From DASRFR01 sp035651455 (GTDB lineage Bacteria > Acidobacteriota > Terriglobia > Terriglobales > Acidobacteriaceae), in the NCBI GenBank assembly GCA_035651455.1, contig DASRFR010000047.1, positions 744,001 to 808,000 of the forward strand: a DNA stretch of 64,000 nucleotides, read 5' to 3'. Position numbers and translations under genes: made by a program. Within the stretch, counting starts at the first letter, position 1, and every line of letters starts with the position of its first letter. The notes beneath the pieces are model-generated. The model searched no databases, was not told where the DNA came from, and saw only the letters and a list, made by a program, of their open reading frames with translations. Shown one piece after another: positions 18,858 to 27,500 of the stretch.

Positions 18858-21164
18858 TTAAGGCGTTCCGTACAGCTGGCGGTACACGTTGGCATTGCGC
18901 AGAATGGCCTGCACATATTCGCGAGTTTCGGTGAAAGGAATAGACTCAACAAACTCCTGCGGATCGCGATACTTGCCGTCAGCCAGCCAGTCCTTCACCC
19001 GGTCGTCGCCGGCGTTGTAGGCCGCCAAGGCATACTCGAAGGAGCCGAATCTATCGACCATGCCGCGGAAATATCGCGTACCTAATTCCAGGTTTATCGA
19101 CGGCGTAAGCAGTTGATTGGTATTGAAGTGTTTCAACTTCACCTGCTTGGCTACGGCCTTCCCAGTTTTTGGCAATAACTGCATCAATCCCCAGGCGTTC
19201 ATGTGCGAAATCGCATTAGGATTAAACTCAGACTCCTGGCGAATCAAAGATGCGACAAGGTAGGGATCCAGCGCGTTTTGCTCGGAATAGCGCTTGAGGT
19301 CGGTCCAGTAAGGTTTTGGAAACAGAACCTGCCAATAGGACGTGGGGAGTTGCGGAATCTCCATGGCAAAGTAATTCGGGACGGCGTGCTTCATTGACTC
19401 GATTGCGCGATCGTAGCGGCCACTGTCCTGGTAGATGCGCGCGGCCTCCGGAGCCGCCCAGCTTCCCTCCTCTTCGGCGGCAGCGGCTTGCAATTCGCGA
19501 ACCGCCAAATCTACGAGCGCTCCATTCGCAAGTAGCTGCGCCTTCTGGTAGCGAAGATTATCGGTGGGCGCGTCATTGTCAAAAACCTTCCCTGCCGGAA
19601 GCGCCGGGATCCGATCCAGAATGGCGTAATGAACCGGCTCGGCCAACGACTTGAGAGACTTCATTCGCTGTCGCGCGAGTTCTGCGTAATAGTAGTTGTG
19701 AAAGCGTTCCGACAGCTTGACGTAGAAGGAACGAGCCTTTACGAGGTCCCCATCTTCTTCCGCCAGACGGCCACGCCAGTACAGAGCGGCAGGTACCTCC
19801 GCCGACGACGGATAAAGTGCGATCTGATCCTCAAACTCTTTCTTGGCCTCCTCAGTGCGAGCCTGTCGCAAGCTAAGCCACGCAGCTTTCCAGTGCGCGT
19901 ACGAAGCACGGCTGCCTTGGGGAAAACGCTGCTGCAACTCGCGGTAAGCATCAATCGCTTTGTCGTAATCCTTGTGCAGCAGGTACATGTTCCCGGCGGA
20001 CAGGAGCGATTGCTCCAACCAGGGGCTGTTTGGGTACGCATGCCGCAGTTGGTCCAAATTTTGGAGAAACGTGTTTTCATCGCCGGAAGACTTGGCGATC
20101 TCCCCCAGCATGTGCAGGCGCTGAGCATTGGCATCGCTGGTTGTCTCAGGCATGGCGGCAAGAACCTGCCTAGCCTCACGCCCCTGACCACTCTTCTCCA
20201 GTGACACCGCGAGCACCATTTGCACTGTGGGTCGCTCTGCAGGGTTCACATCGTTCAACAGGGATCGGTATTCGGTCGCGGCATCGCTGTAGCGCTTGCC
20301 TTTCAGCAGGAGGTCGGCCCGGGTCTTGCGTTCGGGGACGGAAGCGTTGAGCATCGAAAGCTTTTTCAGTTCCGCTCCCGCAGGGTCGGCCTCATAGCTC
20401 GCGGGCATGTTGTAGTAAATGTTGCGCAGAATCGACGCCGCTTTGGCATTGTCTCCCGCGGCTTCGTAGGCTCGACCAAGGGCAAGCTCGAGATCGGCTC
20501 GCACCGGTTGGCGATCCTTTTCCAGAATGGCGATGGCGTCGTTTGCCTTACCTTGGCTCAACAATGTGTTCGCATACAGCACATGAGCATCGCGAATGAG
20601 CAGCGAGTCCGGATATTTGTCAGCAAAGCCGCTGATTGCCGCAGAGGCTTCCGCTACGTGCCCCGTCTGTAGATAAGCGTTCGCGAGGTGAAGGGTGACG
20701 TACTCGCCAAGCTCGCCGGAATTTGCCTTCGCGCGGCTAAGCGGATCGATTGCTTTAGCGAAGTCATGATCCAGGGTATGCGCATAGCCGACAACAAGCC
20801 AGGCGAGGGAACCGGCGCTGTCATTTGCATGCCGCCGAGCATATGCTTCCACACCCGCATAGGCTGCCGGAGTGCGATCTTGAAGAAGTTGCTGCGCCAT
20901 CGGTCGCAAGCTGGTGGAGGCCACGAACGCACGATGCACCTTCTGTACTCGCGCCGACGCCGGCCGGCGCTTCCGCCGCTTGCGCGAAGAAGTCGAATTT
21001 TTTTTCCTGGAGTGCGACCCGGCGGAGCCGGTTTTTGACGAGGTGGAAGCTTTTCCCGCGGTAGATTCGGTGGAGGTTTGCCCTAGCGCAAGCGCAGCTC
21101 GGCCAGGAGCGGTCCCCCAAACGATCCCTAAAGTCAGAAGCCAAACGAAGTAACGACGCTTCAC
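18858..21164 (-). CDS. Slt-type soluble lytic transglycosylase with TPR-like superhelix
   Basis: Cleaves peptidoglycan between MurNAc and GlcNAc. The frame is open further, but GTG 21164 gives KRRYFVWLLTLGIVWG, a good signal peptide, and lies 13 nt after the stop of the GAF gene; this start is inferred. The mature protein (total about 768 residues) has a Ser/Lys-rich linker, a long helical TPR-like region (about 70-600), and a C-terminal SLT domain with catalytic Glu644 in LIRQESEFNPNAIS, then GLMQLLPKTG and AAYNAGDDRV. The arrangement corresponds to Slt70. It is probably co-transcribed with the upstream GAF protein and faces lspA. Confidence 0.92.
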   Translation of the reverse strand: MKRRYFVWLLTLGIVWGTAPGRAALALGQTSTESTAGKASTSSKTGSAGSHSRKKNSTSSRKRRKRRPASARVQKVHRAFVASTSLRPMAQQLLQDRTPAAYAGVEAYARRHANDSAGSLAWLVVGYAHTLDHDFAKAIDPLSRAKANSGELGEYVTLHLANAYLQTGHVAEASAAISGFADKYPDSLLIRDAHVLYANTLLSQGKANDAIAILEKDRQPVRADLELALGRAYEAAGDNAKAASILRNIYYNMPASYEADPAGAELKKLSMLNASVPERKTRADLLLKGKRYSDAATEYRSLLNDVNPAERPTVQMVLAVSLEKSGQGREARQVLAAMPETTSDANAQRLHMLGEIAKSSGDENTFLQNLDQLRHAYPNSPWLEQSLLSAGNMYLLHKDYDKAIDAYRELQQRFPQGSRASYAHWKAAWLSLRQARTEEAKKEFEDQIALYPSSAEVPAALYWRGRLAEEDGDLVKARSFYVKLSERFHNYYYAELARQRMKSLKSLAEPVHYAILDRIPALPAGKVFDNDAPTDNLRYQKAQLLANGALVDLAVRELQAAAAEEEGSWAAPEAARIYQDSGRYDRAIESMKHAVPNYFAMEIPQLPTSYWQVLFPKPYWTDLKRYSEQNALDPYLVASLIRQESEFNPNAISHMNAWGLMQLLPKTGKAVAKQVKLKHFNTNQLLTPSINLELGTRYFRGMVDRFGSFEYALAAYNAGDDRVKDWLADGKYRDPQEFVESIPFTETREYVQAILRNANVYRQLYGTP

Positions 21165-21177
21165 AACTACATTCGAC

Positions 21178-22317
21178 CTAGTGCTGGAAATTTGCCCCCA
21201 GAATGGAAGCATCATCCTCGGCCAGGCTGCGAACCACCTCGGCATTGAAGTACCCGCCGCTGGCAGCCGCGGTGTTGCCGTACCGTTTTTGATAAGTTGC
21301 CCTGCTCTTTTCAATGTCTTCTTTCAATCGATCATACAGGTCTTTGTTCTTCCGACCCTCAGCTACTTTTGCCTGATTGTAGAGTTTGATCTCGTCGACC
21401 AGCAGCTTGGCGAACCGCTGTGCCTTACGGTGAGTATCGGCATCTTCGGGCGAGAGTCCTGCCAAACGATCCCCGGGAGCCTCCGCCGTGGCGGTTGCCG
21501 TCGCGCTGACCACGGGCACTTCCTCCGGTACGGCCTGGCCCGCAGCAGGCACAGCGGAATCGTGCTGCGGCGCAGATGCTGGAGCCGTGGCAGCGGCGTG
21601 CATGGGCGCGTGCCCAGCGAAAGGATCGACGAACGAAGAAGACGTTTGGACCGGAGCAGGCGTTTCCGCGCGCCCCTCAGTTTCTGGTTGGCCTTCTTTC
21701 GGCGCCTGCTTGCGCAGCGAACTGACCTCAAGCCACGCACTGGTCGTGACAAGCAGCAATTCCAACGCCGCCGGATCAAGCTTCCCGCCCTCTTCACTAC
21801 CGCCATCGGCATACACCAGCGCCGCGACTTTGTCTTTCAGCATCAAGGGCAGCACTAACACCCGCGGTTCGGCGGGCGCTCCGAATTGTTCGATGAAGCG
21901 GGAATCAACCTGGGACGAATTGCCACTCTGCGCAGTGCGCTCCCCCAGAGCACTCATGCAAAGACCCTGGGTCACATCTAAATGGAAATCCTTGATGGTA
22001 TCGTTGTCGCCAAAACCGCGGGCTTGCCAGCCGGTGGCCGTCCCCGCCTTGATGACAAACAATGCAGCGCGCTCGCAATACTGGATCGCTCCGTCGAGAA
22101 GAGCACGTAGTATTTCGCGCTGAGTGCTGCCCGAGTGAATCAAAGAGACGGCGCGCAGGAGATCGGCAATGTTGAAACCGGTGGAGGATGACCCAGTGGC
22201 GGGCAGCTCCTGCAACACACGCTCTACCAGTTGCTGACGCAATTGAGGAACATGATTGTCCAGCACCTGCGAGACCACGCGCGTCACTACTTGTTCAATG
22301 CCGGTTCTCTCTGCCAT
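21178..22317 (-). CDS. GAF-domain protein
   Basis: A 379-residue cytoplasmic protein without signal peptide. The N-terminal 45 residues are helical (VVTRVVSQVLDNHVPQLRQQ). A GAF-like sensor domain follows (about 50-205: LLRAVSLIHSGSTQREILRALLDGA, LVLPLMLKDKVAALVYADGG). The middle is an Ala/Pro-rich linker of low complexity (about 210-285), and the C-terminus (about 290-370) is a helical segment with a conserved-looking DTHRKAQRFAKLLVDEIKLYNQ. No output domain such as a kinase or HTH is present. It precedes the lytic transglycosylase gene by 13 nt, suggesting a shared transcript; a link to cell-wall turnover is only contextual. Confidence 0.75.
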   Translation of the reverse strand: MAERTGIEQVVTRVVSQVLDNHVPQLRQQLVERVLQELPATGSSSTGFNIADLLRAVSLIHSGSTQREILRALLDGAIQYCERAALFVIKAGTATGWQARGFGDNDTIKDFHLDVTQGLCMSALGERTAQSGNSSQVDSRFIEQFGAPAEPRVLVLPLMLKDKVAALVYADGGSEEGGKLDPAALELLLVTTSAWLEVSSLRKQAPKEGQPETEGRAETPAPVQTSSSFVDPFAGHAPMHAAATAPASAPQHDSAVPAAGQAVPEEVPVVSATATATAEAPGDRLAGLSPEDADTHRKAQRFAKLLVDEIKLYNQAKVAEGRKNKDLYDRLKEDIEKSRATYQKRYGNTAAASGGYFNAEVVRSLAEDDASILGANFQH

Positions 22318-22579
22318 TGCTTCTCGCCTGTCACCTGCGATCGGAGATCGCAGAGTGTGTGAAACATGCTGGGTAAGCTCTGATTATACGGTACTTGCAG
22401 CGGAGCTCTCAGGGCACGCAAGTACGTGTACTCCGTGAGCCAACGCCTGTTGCGAATTTATCCCATTCGATGTTGTTCGTCCTACGTCAAAAGAAGTACG
22501 CACAAATTCGGGTTACCAAGTAAAATAACAGGAGCTGTCCCGGCCGTTAGCGCCTGAAAATTCCTGCATCGGATACACA

Positions 22580-23209
22580 ATGAGCACCATCCAACCCAGA
22601 GTAGGAGAGCCAGTTACTGAAGAATTGGCTCTGGTTCAGGCGGCCAAGGGCGGCGACGTCTCAGCGTTCGAAGAACTGGTTCGGCGCTATGACCGTAACG
22701 TCTTTCGTATCGCGCAGCACATCACACAGAACCGCGAAGACGCGGAGGATGTGGTGCAGGACGCGTTCCTGAAGGCATACGAAAACCTGGAACAGTTCCA
22801 GGGACAGTCGAAATTTTATACCTGGCTGGTTCGTATTGCCGTCAACGAAGCGTTGATGAAGCTGAGGAGACGGCGTCCTGAACGCACGGTCTCGTTAGAC
22901 GAAGAGGTCAAGACCGAAGATGATTCACTCCCCCGAGAAGTGGCGGATTGGAGTCCCAATCCTGAGCAGCAGTACACGCAGGCGGAGTTACGCGACATCT
23001 TGACCCGCACGATCCAGGGCTTGCCCCCCGGCTTCCGGACCGTGTTTGTATTGCGGGATGTGGAGGGTCTTTCGACCGAGGAAACCGCTCAGGCTTTGGA
23101 TCTGAGCATTCCTGCAGTCAAGTCGCGGTTGTTGCGAGCTCGTTTGCAATTGCGCGAGCGTCTCAGTCGCTACTTCCAGAAACGTGAGAGTGGAGATGGG
23201 CACAAGTGA
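22580..23209 (+). CDS. ECF-type RNA polymerase sigma factor (RpoE-like)
   Basis: A 209-residue extracytoplasmic-function sigma factor. Region 2 is at about 30-95 (FEELVRRYDRNVFRIAQHI, DAEDVVQDAFLKAYENL) and region 4 at about 145-200 (GLPPGFRTVFVLRDVEGLSTEETAQALDLSIPAVKSRL), joined by an acidic linker. Its stop overlaps the GTG start of the zinc-finger gene behind it, so production is translationally coupled to its likely antagonist. The 262-bp upstream region is shared with the divergent GAF gene. Target promoters cannot be read from the window. Confidence 0.95.
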   Translation: MSTIQPRVGEPVTEELALVQAAKGGDVSAFEELVRRYDRNVFRIAQHITQNREDAEDVVQDAFLKAYENLEQFQGQSKFYTWLVRIAVNEALMKLRRRRPERTVSLDEEVKTEDDSLPREVADWSPNPEQQYTQAELRDILTRTIQGLPPGFRTVFVLRDVEGLSTEETAQALDLSIPAVKSRLLRARLQLRERLSRYFQKRESGDGHK

Positions 23210-23460
23210 AATGCTCTGATTTTCTGCAAGAGCTGACAAATTATCTCGACGGCGTCATCGACGAGCGCACCAAGGCCGAACTCGAAGACCACCTGGCGTG
23301 GTGCCATAACTGTTACGTCGTCTGTGACACCACCAAGAAAACCATAGAAATTTACCGCGACTCCCAGCTTTACGAGTTGCCAGAAGACCTGCGCGGGCGG
23401 CTCCGCTCAGCCATTATGAGCAAGTGTCAGAAGAAGAAGGCAGGCCCCCAGAGCGTCTGA
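23206..23460 (+). CDS. Zinc-binding anti-sigma factor (zf-HC2 type)
   Basis: An 84-residue protein with the His-x3-Cys-x2-Cys anti-sigma motif (His29, Cys33, Cys36) and the N-terminal Cys3, which together form the zinc site of ZAS/zf-HC2 proteins. There is no membrane segment, so it is a soluble cytoplasmic regulator and possibly redox sensitive. The start is GTG 23206, giving a 4-nt GTGA overlap with the sigma stop; this coupling supports a 1:1 partner role. A further Cys lies near the C-terminus (MSKCQKKK). An intrinsic terminator follows. Confidence 0.9.
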   Translation: MKCSDFLQELTNYLDGVIDERTKAELEDHLAWCHNCYVVCDTTKKTIEIYRDSQLYELPEDLRGRLRSAIMSKCQKKKAGPQSV

Positions 23461-23542
23461 AGATCCATCCTTTCTCTCCACACCGCAAGAACCTTTCAAG
23501 AATCACTTTTTTAACTTGGAATAGCGCGATCGAATGTGAAGA

Positions 23543-23572
23543 GCCCCGGCGAACCGGGGCCTTTCCCTTTTT
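23543..23572 (+). terminator. Intrinsic terminator of the sigma/anti-sigma operon
   Basis: A 7-bp GC stem GCCCCGG (23543-23549) / CCGGGGC (23554-23560) with loop CGAA is followed by CTTTCCCTTTTT. The rest of the 23461-23797 gap shows no gene; its last bases carry the leader of the small Cys-rich gene. Confidence 0.85.
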
Positions 23573-23797
23573 ACGGCAGCGCTAAGTTTAGTCGAACTCC
23601 AACTTGGAAGGGGTGATCGACAATACAACTCTAAGTATAGTGAATCAAAGGATTTCCACAGACCGGAACTCTGCCTCTGGGCTAGTGTTCAAGACCTTGA
23701 CGAACCTTTTTCAGAGTAGCTGAATCTAAGTAGGTGAGTTGAGGGGGTTGGACGAAAGTCCACAAACGCTGTACAGGTTCGCTGTGGGGAGGAAGAG

Positions 23798-24031
23798 ATG
23801 CTGGAAAGAATTATGGACGCGTTCTTCGGCTGCCGACACTCAAGCTACAGTTTTCCCATCACAATTCGTTCCGGTTCGCGCCGCAATCGAGCGGCCTCCC
23901 TCACCGGCACTTACGTAGTCTGCTTGGATTGCGGTAAGGAATTCGCCTACGATTGGAAGGAGATGAAGGTCATCACTTCCACGCAGGACAGCGCTGCGGT
24001 CCGAGCCCTGGCAACTCGGCCGGCTGCGTAA
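23798..24031 (+). CDS. Small zinc-ribbon-like protein, unknown function
   Basis: A 77-residue protein with two paired potential metal-ligand sites: Cys12-x-His14 (GCRHSS) near the N-terminus and Cys42-x2-Cys45 (VCLDCGKEFAYDW), the knuckle of a zinc ribbon. The basic stretch RSGSRRNRAAS lies between them. A strong GGGGAGG precedes the ATG, and a perfect 12-bp hairpin follows, so it looks like a complete single-gene unit. No membrane segment. I do not recognise a characterised homologue; nucleic-acid or protein binding is only suggested by composition. Confidence 0.65.
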   Translation: MLERIMDAFFGCRHSSYSFPITIRSGSRRNRAASLTGTYVVCLDCGKEFAYDWKEMKVITSTQDSAAVRALATRPAA

Positions 24032-24057
24032 AGTTTCATTTTAGTCGACCATGATCT

Positions 24058-24088
24058 CAGAGGCCCGGGGGTGAATCCCGGGCCTCTG
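24058..24088. terminator. Perfect 12-bp hairpin after the small zinc-ribbon gene
   Basis: CAGAGGCCCGGG (24058-24069) pairs with CCCGGGCCTCTG (24077-24088) across a 7-nt loop. It lacks a U-tract, so it may act as a weak terminator or an RNA 3'-end stabiliser. Confidence 0.55.
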
Positions 24089-24195
24089 CCTGCCTCATAA
24101 ATGCCTGGGCAGCTGGGCACGCGCACCCGGCTAATGCTTGTGTTCTGCTGATTTATCCCGCTGCCGTATAATCGACGGTTTTCGACGGAGGTATC

Positions 24196-25788
24196 TTGGC
24201 CTACGACGACCTGCGCGATTGGATAAGTGCGGCGGAGCGCGCCGGCGAACTCAAGCGAATCCGCACCGAAGTAGATCCGATCCTTGAAATCGCCGAAATC
24301 ACCGACCGCGTGAGCAAGCTCCGACGCGCGCCGACCCACGCGGATCATCTTCGCGCTTCGCCGGGTCCGGCGCTTCTCTTTCAAAAGGTAAAAGGCTTCC
24401 CCGGATGGCAGATCCTTATCAATCAGTTCGGCTCCGCACGGCGCATGAACCTTGCTCTGAATGTGGATTCGCTCGACGAAATCGCGGAACGCATTCGCGG
24501 GTTTATGGACGTGAAGTCACCCCAAGGCTTTTTCGATAAAGTCAAAATGCTTCCCATGCTGGCGGAAATGGGCAAGTTCTTCCCCAAAACGGTTCCCAGT
24601 GGGCCGTGCAAGGAAGTCGTCAAGCGGGAGAATTTCTCGCTACATGATTTCCCTATCCTGCAGTGCTGGCCCAAAGATGCCGGCCGCTTCATTACCCTTC
24701 CGTGTGTCGTCACGCGCGACCCCAGGTCCGGCAAACGCAATGTCGGCATGTACCGCATGCAGGTTTATGACGGACAAACCACAGGTATGCACTGGCAGCG
24801 CCAGAAGGTCGCCGCCGAACATTATCGCGAGCAGCTGAGAGGGAAAGCAGGAAACGAAGGGGCCGGTAGAGCCGCCGCCGTGGATGTTATGGCAAGGACT
24901 TCGGGCGGCTCCATGCTTTCCGACGCCTTCCAGCCACGCGGCAAAATGGAAGTGGCGGTTGCCATCGGCACAGATCCCGCAGTGACATTTTCCGCGATCG
25001 TGCCAGCACCGCCCGAGGTGGAAGAGTACCTGATTGCGGGCTTCCTGAGACAAAAGCCTGTGGAGTTGGTGAAATGCGAGACTGTCGATCTTGAAGTTCC
25101 AGCGACGGCCGAAATCATTCTCGAAGGCTATGTCAACTTAGACGAACTCCGTACTGAGGGACCGTTCGGCGATCACACCGGATTTTATTCTTTGGAAGAC
25201 CAGTATCCAGTATTTCACCTGACCTGCGTCACGCATCGTAAGGACCCGATCTACGCCACCACCATCGTGGGCAAGCCGCCAATGGAAGACGGCTGGATGG
25301 GAAAAGCGGTTGAGCGCATTTTCCTGCCGCTGATGAAATTGACCATTCCCGAGATCGTCGACCTCAACCTGCCGCTGGAAGGCGTCTTTCACAACCTGAT
25401 GATCGTCTCCATTCGCAAATCCTACCCTGGTCAGGCGCGAAAGGTCATGAATGCGATCTGGTCGCTGGGACAGGCCATGTTCACAAAGTGCATCATTGTT
25501 GTCGACGAGGACGTAAATGTTCAAGATGTGGGTGAGGTCACGTTGAAGGCGTTGAACCACATCGACCCCGAGCGCGACATCCAGTTCACGCTTGGACCTG
25601 TCGATTCACTCGATCACGCTTCGCGCTTGCCAAACTACGGTTCGAAGATGGGCGTTGACGCCACCCGAAAATGGGCAACGGAAGGGTTCCAGCGGCCCTG
25701 GCCCGACGAGATCCTCATGGATAGCCGTACGAAGGCGCTGGTCGACAGCAAGTGGAAAACCTTGGCAAAAGAGATTGGAAGCGAGTGA
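24196..25788 (+). CDS. UbiD-family decarboxylase (prenylated-FMN dependent)
   Basis: A 530-residue member of the UbiD family, which reversibly decarboxylates aromatic or unsaturated acids (for example polyprenyl-4-hydroxybenzoate in ubiquinone synthesis) with prFMN. Hallmarks are ENFSLHDFPILQCWPKDAGRF, the cofactor segment RNVGMYRMQVYD, and the Glu-bearing VPATAEIILEGYV followed by EGPFGDHTGFYS. The start is TTG 24196 with GGAGG four bases upstream. No ubiX flavin prenyltransferase is adjacent, so the substrate cannot be assigned; respiratory-quinone synthesis is the default guess. Confidence 0.9.
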   Translation: MAYDDLRDWISAAERAGELKRIRTEVDPILEIAEITDRVSKLRRAPTHADHLRASPGPALLFQKVKGFPGWQILINQFGSARRMNLALNVDSLDEIAERIRGFMDVKSPQGFFDKVKMLPMLAEMGKFFPKTVPSGPCKEVVKRENFSLHDFPILQCWPKDAGRFITLPCVVTRDPRSGKRNVGMYRMQVYDGQTTGMHWQRQKVAAEHYREQLRGKAGNEGAGRAAAVDVMARTSGGSMLSDAFQPRGKMEVAVAIGTDPAVTFSAIVPAPPEVEEYLIAGFLRQKPVELVKCETVDLEVPATAEIILEGYVNLDELRTEGPFGDHTGFYSLEDQYPVFHLTCVTHRKDPIYATTIVGKPPMEDGWMGKAVERIFLPLMKLTIPEIVDLNLPLEGVFHNLMIVSIRKSYPGQARKVMNAIWSLGQAMFTKCIIVVDEDVNVQDVGEVTLKALNHIDPERDIQFTLGPVDSLDHASRLPNYGSKMGVDATRKWATEGFQRPWPDEILMDSRTKALVDSKWKTLAKEIGSE

Positions 25789-25884
25789 AATGGCATCTTA
25801 AGCTCGTGGTTCAAGATCACAGGTTCTAAGTAAGAAATAAACTGCTGCCATAATCTTGTGAATAGAACGAAAGGATCATAAGCA

Positions 25885-26346
25885 ATGATGCAAGCGGGCC
25901 AGAAATTCCCTAATTTTTCTCTTCCCAATCAGGACGGAAAAAACGTCAGTCTCGGCGACTTCGCGGGTCGGTGGCTCGTTGTTTACTTCTATCCCAAGGA
26001 TGACACACCGGGATGCACCATCCAGGGCAAGTCTTTTTCCGCGGCGCGTGACGATTTCGACGCGGCCGGGGTGAAAGTAGTCGGCGTCAGTCAGGACGAC
26101 GTGGCTTCACACAAGAATTTCTGCAACAAATTTAACTTCAAGGTCGACCTTCTGGCAGACACGAAAGCAGACTTGATGAAGACCCTCGGGCTGCCACAAT
26201 CCGAATGGAAGGGAATGAAATTCTGGGAGCGCACTACCTTCGTAGTCGATCCCAACGGCGTCATCCGGAAGGTGTACCCGCAGGTGAATCCCGAAGGACA
26301 CGAAAACGCGCTCCTGCAGGACATCAAGCAGATGAAGGCAAGCTAG
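25885..26346 (+). CDS. bcp: Thioredoxin-dependent peroxiredoxin (Bcp/PrxQ family)
   Basis: A 153-residue cytoplasmic thiol peroxidase. The peroxidatic Cys44 is in KDDTPGCTIQGKSF. The family usually has Glu after CTx (CTTEAC) and, in many members, a resolving Cys five residues on; here Gln occupies the first position and Lys/Ser the second, so there is no +5 resolving Cys. Another Cys (Cys80, NFCNKF) could serve instead. The end of the frame overlaps the converging gene by 23 bp. The start is ATG 25885 (a second ATG follows immediately). Confidence 0.94.
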   Translation: MMQAGQKFPNFSLPNQDGKNVSLGDFAGRWLVVYFYPKDDTPGCTIQGKSFSAARDDFDAAGVKVVGVSQDDVASHKNFCNKFNFKVDLLADTKADLMKTLGLPQSEWKGMKFWERTTFVVDPNGVIRKVYPQVNPEGHENALLQDIKQMKAS

Positions 26347-26692
26347 TTTCCCCTTCGGGGACTAGTTCCACAACCAGTCCATCGCCCCACCCGTACTTTG
26401 TGCGGGAAAGCTCCTGTACCGAGCGAATCAACTCGGCCTCTTTTTCCGGTGAAAGAAGGCGAGCACGCGCCTGCCAGATTGTCTCACCTACCCGGATCTG
26501 CACATCCGGGTTCGCGCGCAGGTTCTGCACCCACTGGGACTGCTGGAATTCCGCAATGATGTAAAAGCGTCCGTAATAGTGAGTAAACCAGATTTCGATC
26601 TCACGCGGACGGCCGGTCTTGCGCCCGCGCGTGGTCAGGTAGAGGTATTTTTCGTCATCGAGAGCTGCCGCTGCTTTCTGATTTTCCGGCAC
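26324..26692 (-). CDS. DDN/nitroreductase-like (F420/FMN split-barrel) protein
   Basis: A 122-residue protein of the deazaflavin-dependent nitroreductase fold. The segment YLYLTTRGRKTGRPREIEIWF is the characteristic cofactor-contacting N-terminal motif, then FYIIAEFQQSQWVQNLRANPDVQIRVG. The cofactor, F420 or FMN, cannot be decided. The start is GTG 26692, 12 nt downstream of the preceding leftward gene, so it is the third gene of a small operon with the unknown 82-residue gene and the PPOX-family gene. Its 3' end overlaps bcp on the other strand. Confidence 0.8.
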   Translation of the reverse strand: MPENQKAAAALDDEKYLYLTTRGRKTGRPREIEIWFTHYYGRFYIIAEFQQSQWVQNLRANPDVQIRVGETIWQARARLLSPEKEAELIRSVQELSRTKYGWGDGLVVELVPEGETSLPSSA

Positions 26693-26704
26693 GATGCTGC
26701 GGCC

Positions 26705-26953
26705 TTATTGACCTTTAAGTTTCAGCCTGGACTTGTTCTCCTCAAGAAATTGACGGAGGTTCTCGGCCGCGTCCAGCAGGCGAACCCACTGTTCATAGTA
26801 AAGGGTAACTGGGAACCGGCCGAGGCCGTAAACGCTGACTCCGCCTTTTTCGCTGACCCGGAATTCCATGCTGCCGGTTCTTTTTTTTGTTTCGACCTGC
26901 TTTTCCAGGTCGGCGAGACGCGATTTCAATTCTTCATATGTAGGTTCTGCCAT
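26705..26953 (-). CDS. Small conserved-looking protein with coiled-coil N-terminus
   Basis: An 82-residue protein. Residues 1-25 form a charged helix (YEELKSRLADLEKQVETKK), and the rest reads as a compact domain, MEFRVSEKGGVSVYGLGRFPVTLYYEQWVRLLDAAENLRQF split by a hydrophobic YEQW segment. The GGVSVYGLGRFPVTLY core is unusually ordered and I recall similar cores in uncharacterised bacterial proteins, but no function is known to me. GAGG lies 5 nt before ATG 26953. It sits between two flavin/F420-type oxidoreductase genes. Confidence 0.75.
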   Translation of the reverse strand: MAEPTYEELKSRLADLEKQVETKKRTGSMEFRVSEKGGVSVYGLGRFPVTLYYEQWVRLLDAAENLRQFLEENKSRLKLKGQ

Positions 26954-27016
26954 GATGACCTCAAGAGAAAAGATGTATCCATCATAGGAGCATTCCGTCC
27001 GCTCGTCGACGTGGCG

Positions 27017-27442
27017 TCAGTTCCCTTTTGGCGGTGTGTGCTCAAATGGCAGCTTAGTGTACCCGGCTTTATCCACTTCAATCAGCAACGCCACCCTGCC
27101 CTCGGGATTACGAAACGGAAACGGCTTGCCGGTGTACTTGATCGAAATTGGATCCATGGATTTGAGTTCGGGATCTGGGCGCCGTTCCACTACGCGGCCG
27201 CGGATCTGCGCCTCCACATACGGATTCTGAAAATCTACGATGGAGAGCGCGACCCGCGGATCGCGGCGTGTATTTCTTCCCTTCAGAGAAGAGTCACCCG
27301 TGCAGATCACGATAAACTCGCCTTCTCTTCCTATCCACACCGGAACGCTCTGTGGAGAGCCATCCGGCATGAGTGTCGCCAGGTGTGCGAAATTGGGACG
27401 GTCGACGAGTCCCTTGATGTCGGCAGAGAGTTCGATCCCCAT
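27017..27442 (-). CDS. PPOX-class (pyridoxamine-5'-phosphate oxidase-like) flavin/F420 protein
   Basis: A 141-residue split-barrel protein. LVDRPNFAHLATLMPDGSPQSVPVWIGREGEFIVICTG (given here in part) contains the typical cofactor-binding strand order, followed by KGRNTRRDPRVALSIVD, a phosphate-contacting loop of the family. Start ATG 27442 is chosen because AGGAG lies 5 nt upstream; a TTG at 27460 would put this site inside the gene. It is the first gene of a three-gene leftward operon. The substrate is unknown; F420-dependent reductase activity is a frequent annotation for this subfamily. Confidence 0.85.
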   Translation of the reverse strand: MGIELSADIKGLVDRPNFAHLATLMPDGSPQSVPVWIGREGEFIVICTGDSSLKGRNTRRDPRVALSIVDFQNPYVEAQIRGRVVERRPDPELKSMDPISIKYTGKPFPFRNPEGRVALLIEVDKAGYTKLPFEHTPPKGN

Positions 27443-27500
27443 AAACACTCCTGCCAGCAATTTATCACCGCAGCGGCAAGGTTTCTCTTCGCGGAAAAAA

